Below, one piece after another: positions 61,642 to 64,000 of a DNA stretch of 64,000 bases. The translations under genes and the position numbers were made by a program. Origin of the DNA: COE1 sp910588595 (lineage in GTDB: Bacteria; Bacillota; Clostridia; Lachnospirales; Lachnospiraceae); assembly GCA_948957135.1 (NCBI GenBank), contig CARDBT010000002.1, forward strand, positions 91,583 to 155,582. Reading direction: 5' to 3'. Position 1 is the first letter of the stretch, and every line of letters starts with the position of its first letter. The notes beneath the pieces were generated by a model. That model was not told the DNA's origin and made no database searches. It worked only from the letters and a program-made list of their open reading frames with translations.

Positions 61642-61643
61642 TA

Positions 61644-62765
61644 TTAGTATTCAAACTCCTTTAACTCGTTAAGCGGGTCCTTTGAAGTATCAATTCCCAT
61701 ACCTTCCTTCAACCAATCTGCTTTACTGTAACCGGTTCCTGTTAATTCATATATTTCGCCTTTATACCCTACAGCTTTAACCCATCCCCATTCTATGAGT
61801 CGGTCTAATGCTTCCACCCATCTCGCTGACTCTCTTTTTGAAGTATCAGCCATAAACTGTTTGCCAGATGTTGAAATCTGGGCAGGTGAACTAAGCGTCT
61901 GCGTTTTTATGATTTGACCATCACCCTCCGCAGCATATACCAACAGAAACGCCGAGTCCACAGGGACGTTACCGACATCATCCTGCCCTAAAGTGGGGAT
62001 ATCCTTCTTGGAATTTCCGATAATTAATGTTTCGGAGTCGACTTGAAACAGCTTATCGATGTCTTCATTAGTCGCTGTTGGGATTTCTTCCCATGTTAAT
62101 TGGTTGTTCTCTAACTCATCGAGTCTGCTACCAATTTGGGAAAACATCTCTTTTACATCTTCTAACATTTTTTGTTGATGTTCTGCAAGTTCGGCATTTC
62201 CCTTGTTACGTTCTTCTGCCTCTTCATTGATTACATCTATTATATCTGAATATCGAACCCATCCAGCACGGTCATCAGCATAAACAATTGCATTTTTTAA
62301 CGATTGTGATGCTATATATTTTAGGCTGTTCAAATCTGTAAAAAAATCAACTGTATTTTTATCGTTTTTGACCTTATCTCTAAAGGTATCGAGCTTTTGC
62401 ATTTTGACATATTTATCAGGACCAATATCTTTTCCGTCTTCAGTAATAGCAGATGATTCCTTAATCAACACAATAACAGGTAGTTTTTTTGCTTTTGCGT
62501 AATTGTATTCTTTTTCTGTATAACTTACATCTGCTTCTTCATCAATTGATCCATACCGTCCACCAACAACCAGAAGGTAAAAATCGCACTCGTCAATCAT
62601 TTTGGTTATAACATCCCATTGACTTGTAGGCGCAGCATGAAATTGTTCCATTCCTACCGGAATAAAATTGCTCTCAAGTGCTACTCCCATCAATGCCTGC
62701 CTTTCATTCTTAAGGTCTTCGTAGGTAGAACTTATAAAAATAGAAAACTTTCGTCTGTTATTCAT
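61644..62765 (-). CDS. DUF4062 protein (TIR/SIR2-like fold N-terminus)
   Basis: 373 residues. The N-terminal DUF4062 domain (about 5-165) begins KFSIFISSTYEDLKNERQAL and has MEQFHAAPTSQWDVI, LLVVGGRYGSIDEE and SYTEKEYNYA segments. These resemble a TIR-like nucleoside-binding fold. A coiled coil (190-225) and a C-terminal domain of unknown kind follow. AAGGAG precedes ATG 62765. DUF4062 domains are found in proteins of predicted antiviral or cell-suicide systems, so this may be a defence cargo gene. Its stop codon touches the IS element. It lies between DUF6076 and the sigma-like gene in one operon. Confidence 0.85.
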   Translation of the reverse strand: MNNRRKFSIFISSTYEDLKNERQALMGVALESNFIPVGMEQFHAAPTSQWDVITKMIDECDFYLLVVGGRYGSIDEEADVSYTEKEYNYAKAKKLPVIVLIKESSAITEDGKDIGPDKYVKMQKLDTFRDKVKNDKNTVDFFTDLNSLKYIASQSLKNAIVYADDRAGWVRYSDIIDVINEEAEERNKGNAELAEHQQKMLEDVKEMFSQIGSRLDELENNQLTWEEIPTATNEDIDKLFQVDSETLIIGNSKKDIPTLGQDDVGNVPVDSAFLLVYAAEGDGQIIKTQTLSSPAQISTSGKQFMADTSKRESARWVEALDRLIEWGWVKAVGYKGEIYELTGTGYSKADWLKEGMGIDTSKDPLNELKEFEY

Positions 62766-62797
62766 ATCATTATTCTCCTTGTATAATTATTATTGTT

Positions 62798-63910
62798 TTA
62801 CAGTATGAACATATGTGCCTCATTCAGCAAGGCATCCTGTGACATCTCCGCTTCAAAGCTGCCCTTTGCATATTCGTGGTCGAAAATCGCACGTTCTAAT
62901 TTGTCTTTTGCCAAACGCTTCATCACAGCGGCGGTCTGCTCGTCCAAAGTGCCACGGTGTAGATACTGCGTAATCGTGTTCATGCGGCGTGTGTAGATTG
63001 CCTTAATCGGATGATCGTCCGCAAGCTCTCGCTGCTCTCTGCCTTTGAGATTGCCGATCTGACGGCAGGTGCGCCCACGCTTGTCCCCCGGCGCAAGTCC
63101 TCCGCAGTATTTTGTCTGCCTTGCATCGGTGGTCAGAAACCACTTACCGCAGATGGGACATAACCTCGGTGCATGACCGACACACAACCCCTCAAACAAG
63201 TCTGAACGGAACATTCCCACAAAGGAAACGTAGTGCAGACGCTTCACAAGCTGCGGTATTTCTTTCTCCGGCATGACAGCGGACACATACTGCATTGTGG
63301 TGTTGGTCAACTGCATCCACATTGGATTATCCAAGGACAGAGTAGGCATATCGGAGAAGTGCTTTGCAAAGGTTTCCGCATAGCCCTCCGGCGTTCGCTT
63401 ACTGTCGTGAAGCTTGTGGGCAAATTCAATCATGCCGTGTTTGAAAATCATCAGAGTGCCGCCAAGCTGAGCCAGTTCGCTTATCAGCTTTACGATGCCC
63501 ACACCCTTTTTGTACTGTTCATCAAAAACGGCTGCCATGCCGAGTTCCTGCGCTGCCTTTATGTAGGCAATGGCGTTCTCTGTGTATTCAGCGGAGAAGA
63601 TTTGCTGAATGTCACGCCCGTCGGCAGGAAAATCAAACAGCGAAAAGGGATAGGTGGTGCGCATCATCTGCGTGATCTGCAATACGCTCTCCTTGGCAAC
63701 CGTGAAATGTTCTGCGGTAGGCGTTCCGTCCCTTATCAGTTCCACAACCGCTGCCAGAGGAACGGCAAGCTGTATGAGCTGTCCGATATGTTCATCGGAA
63801 ATATTCATGGCAGCACAACCGATACTGCCCGTAGGCATGGTGTGCTCTGCATAGGTCACTTCGTCTTTCCAGAAATCCAGCGTCAGCAGATTTTGATTAA
63901 GTATGCTCAT
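62798..63910 (-). CDS. DUF6076 family protein of mobile elements
   Basis: 370 residues, soluble, beginning MSILNQNLLTLDFWKDEV. Near residue 245-285 is a zinc-binding motif (CPICGKWFLTTDARQTKYC followed by a further Cys), of the kind found in short DNA-binding or sigma-associated proteins. DUF6076 genes are almost always next to a sigma-like gene in integrative elements of Lachnospiraceae and relatives; here the DUF4062 gene separates them. AGGAGGTAGG lies eight bases before ATG 63910. Function unknown. Confidence 0.8.
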   Translation of the reverse strand: MSILNQNLLTLDFWKDEVTYAEHTMPTGSIGCAAMNISDEHIGQLIQLAVPLAAVVELIRDGTPTAEHFTVAKESVLQITQMMRTTYPFSLFDFPADGRDIQQIFSAEYTENAIAYIKAAQELGMAAVFDEQYKKGVGIVKLISELAQLGGTLMIFKHGMIEFAHKLHDSKRTPEGYAETFAKHFSDMPTLSLDNPMWMQLTNTTMQYVSAVMPEKEIPQLVKRLHYVSFVGMFRSDLFEGLCVGHAPRLCPICGKWFLTTDARQTKYCGGLAPGDKRGRTCRQIGNLKGREQRELADDHPIKAIYTRRMNTITQYLHRGTLDEQTAAVMKRLAKDKLERAIFDHEYAKGSFEAEMSQDALLNEAHMFIL

Positions 63911-63957
63911 GTGCCTACCTCCTATCTGTCATGTTTTTTCTTTTCTTCTAAGTTAGC

Positions 63958-63980
63958 AACCCCCATTTCAAATGGGGGTT
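63958..63980. terminator. Hairpin upstream of the DUF6076 gene
   Basis: AACCCCCATTT pairs with AAATGGGGGTT with almost no loop; on both sides A/T-rich. It may end a transcript that enters from beyond the window (- strand direction) before the DUF6076 operon. Confidence 0.65.
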
Positions 63981-64000
63981 TACATTTTACCCCTCCGGGG

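Overview
The window looks like chromosomal DNA from an anaerobic Gram-positive Clostridia, most likely a Lachnospiraceae (gut Firmicutes). Support: AGGAGG-type ribosome binding sites, many lipoproteins but no outer-membrane genes, an oxygen-sensitive 2-hydroxyacyl-CoA dehydratase/activase/CooC cluster, a SAM-I riboswitch in front of metK, and mobile-element genes (DUF6061, DUF6076) typical of this family. No rRNA, tRNA or CRISPR array was recognised.

Layout. 0-6.6 kb (- strand): a two-component system (OmpR regulator, lipoprotein, sensor kinase) with a LolD/FtsX-type ABC transporter; the kinase carries an in-frame repeat insertion. 6.6-7.6 kb: AT-rich non-coding DNA. 7.6-12.7 kb: accessory genes, namely an Rpn-type PD-(D/E)XK nuclease with octapeptide repeats, a radical SAM/SPASM enzyme, a 50-residue secreted peptide behind duplicated 27-bp repeats, and a convergent 631-residue regulator with two XRE helix-turn-helix domains. 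The last two look like a peptide-pheromone (RRNPP-type) pair. 12.8-24 kb: housekeeping and conserved genes (metK, murA, LysM/M23 endopeptidase, flavin reductase, small alarmone synthetase, hemolysin III family, lipoproteins, small membrane proteins). 24-28.5 kb: activase, two HgdB-like proteins and a CooC-like ATPase. 28.5-38.9 kb: signalling genes (REC-HD-GYP, DUF342 protein with 7 x 26-residue repeats, ECF sigma factor fused by deletion to another gene's tail, amidase, and a + strand PARG-like / hybrid kinase / HD operon).

39-50.2 kb is one - strand operon: MoxR ATPase, DUF5682, VWA, SWIM, a small protein, a decayed DUF4132 copy and an intact DUF4132. It matches the gene set of E. coli yehL-yehM-yehP-yehQ-yehI. 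50.3-52.8 kb is a graveyard of truncated genes (ABC-2 permease, histidine phosphatase, XRE repressor) and inverted-repeat elements. From about 52.8 kb to the end lies mobile-element DNA: DUF6061, two exporter half-transporters, a LytTR/GHKL two-component system, a sigma-like protein, a DUF4062 protein and a DUF6076 protein, with an IS4-family insertion sequence splitting the last operon.

The signals most worth a second look are the double-HTH regulator/peptide pair, whose receptor half differs in base composition from its DNA-binding half, and a dispersed element found four to five times in the same orientation whose 4-bp stem changes in a compensatory way between copies. A three-way-junction leader RNA in front of an 88-residue protein also stands out.
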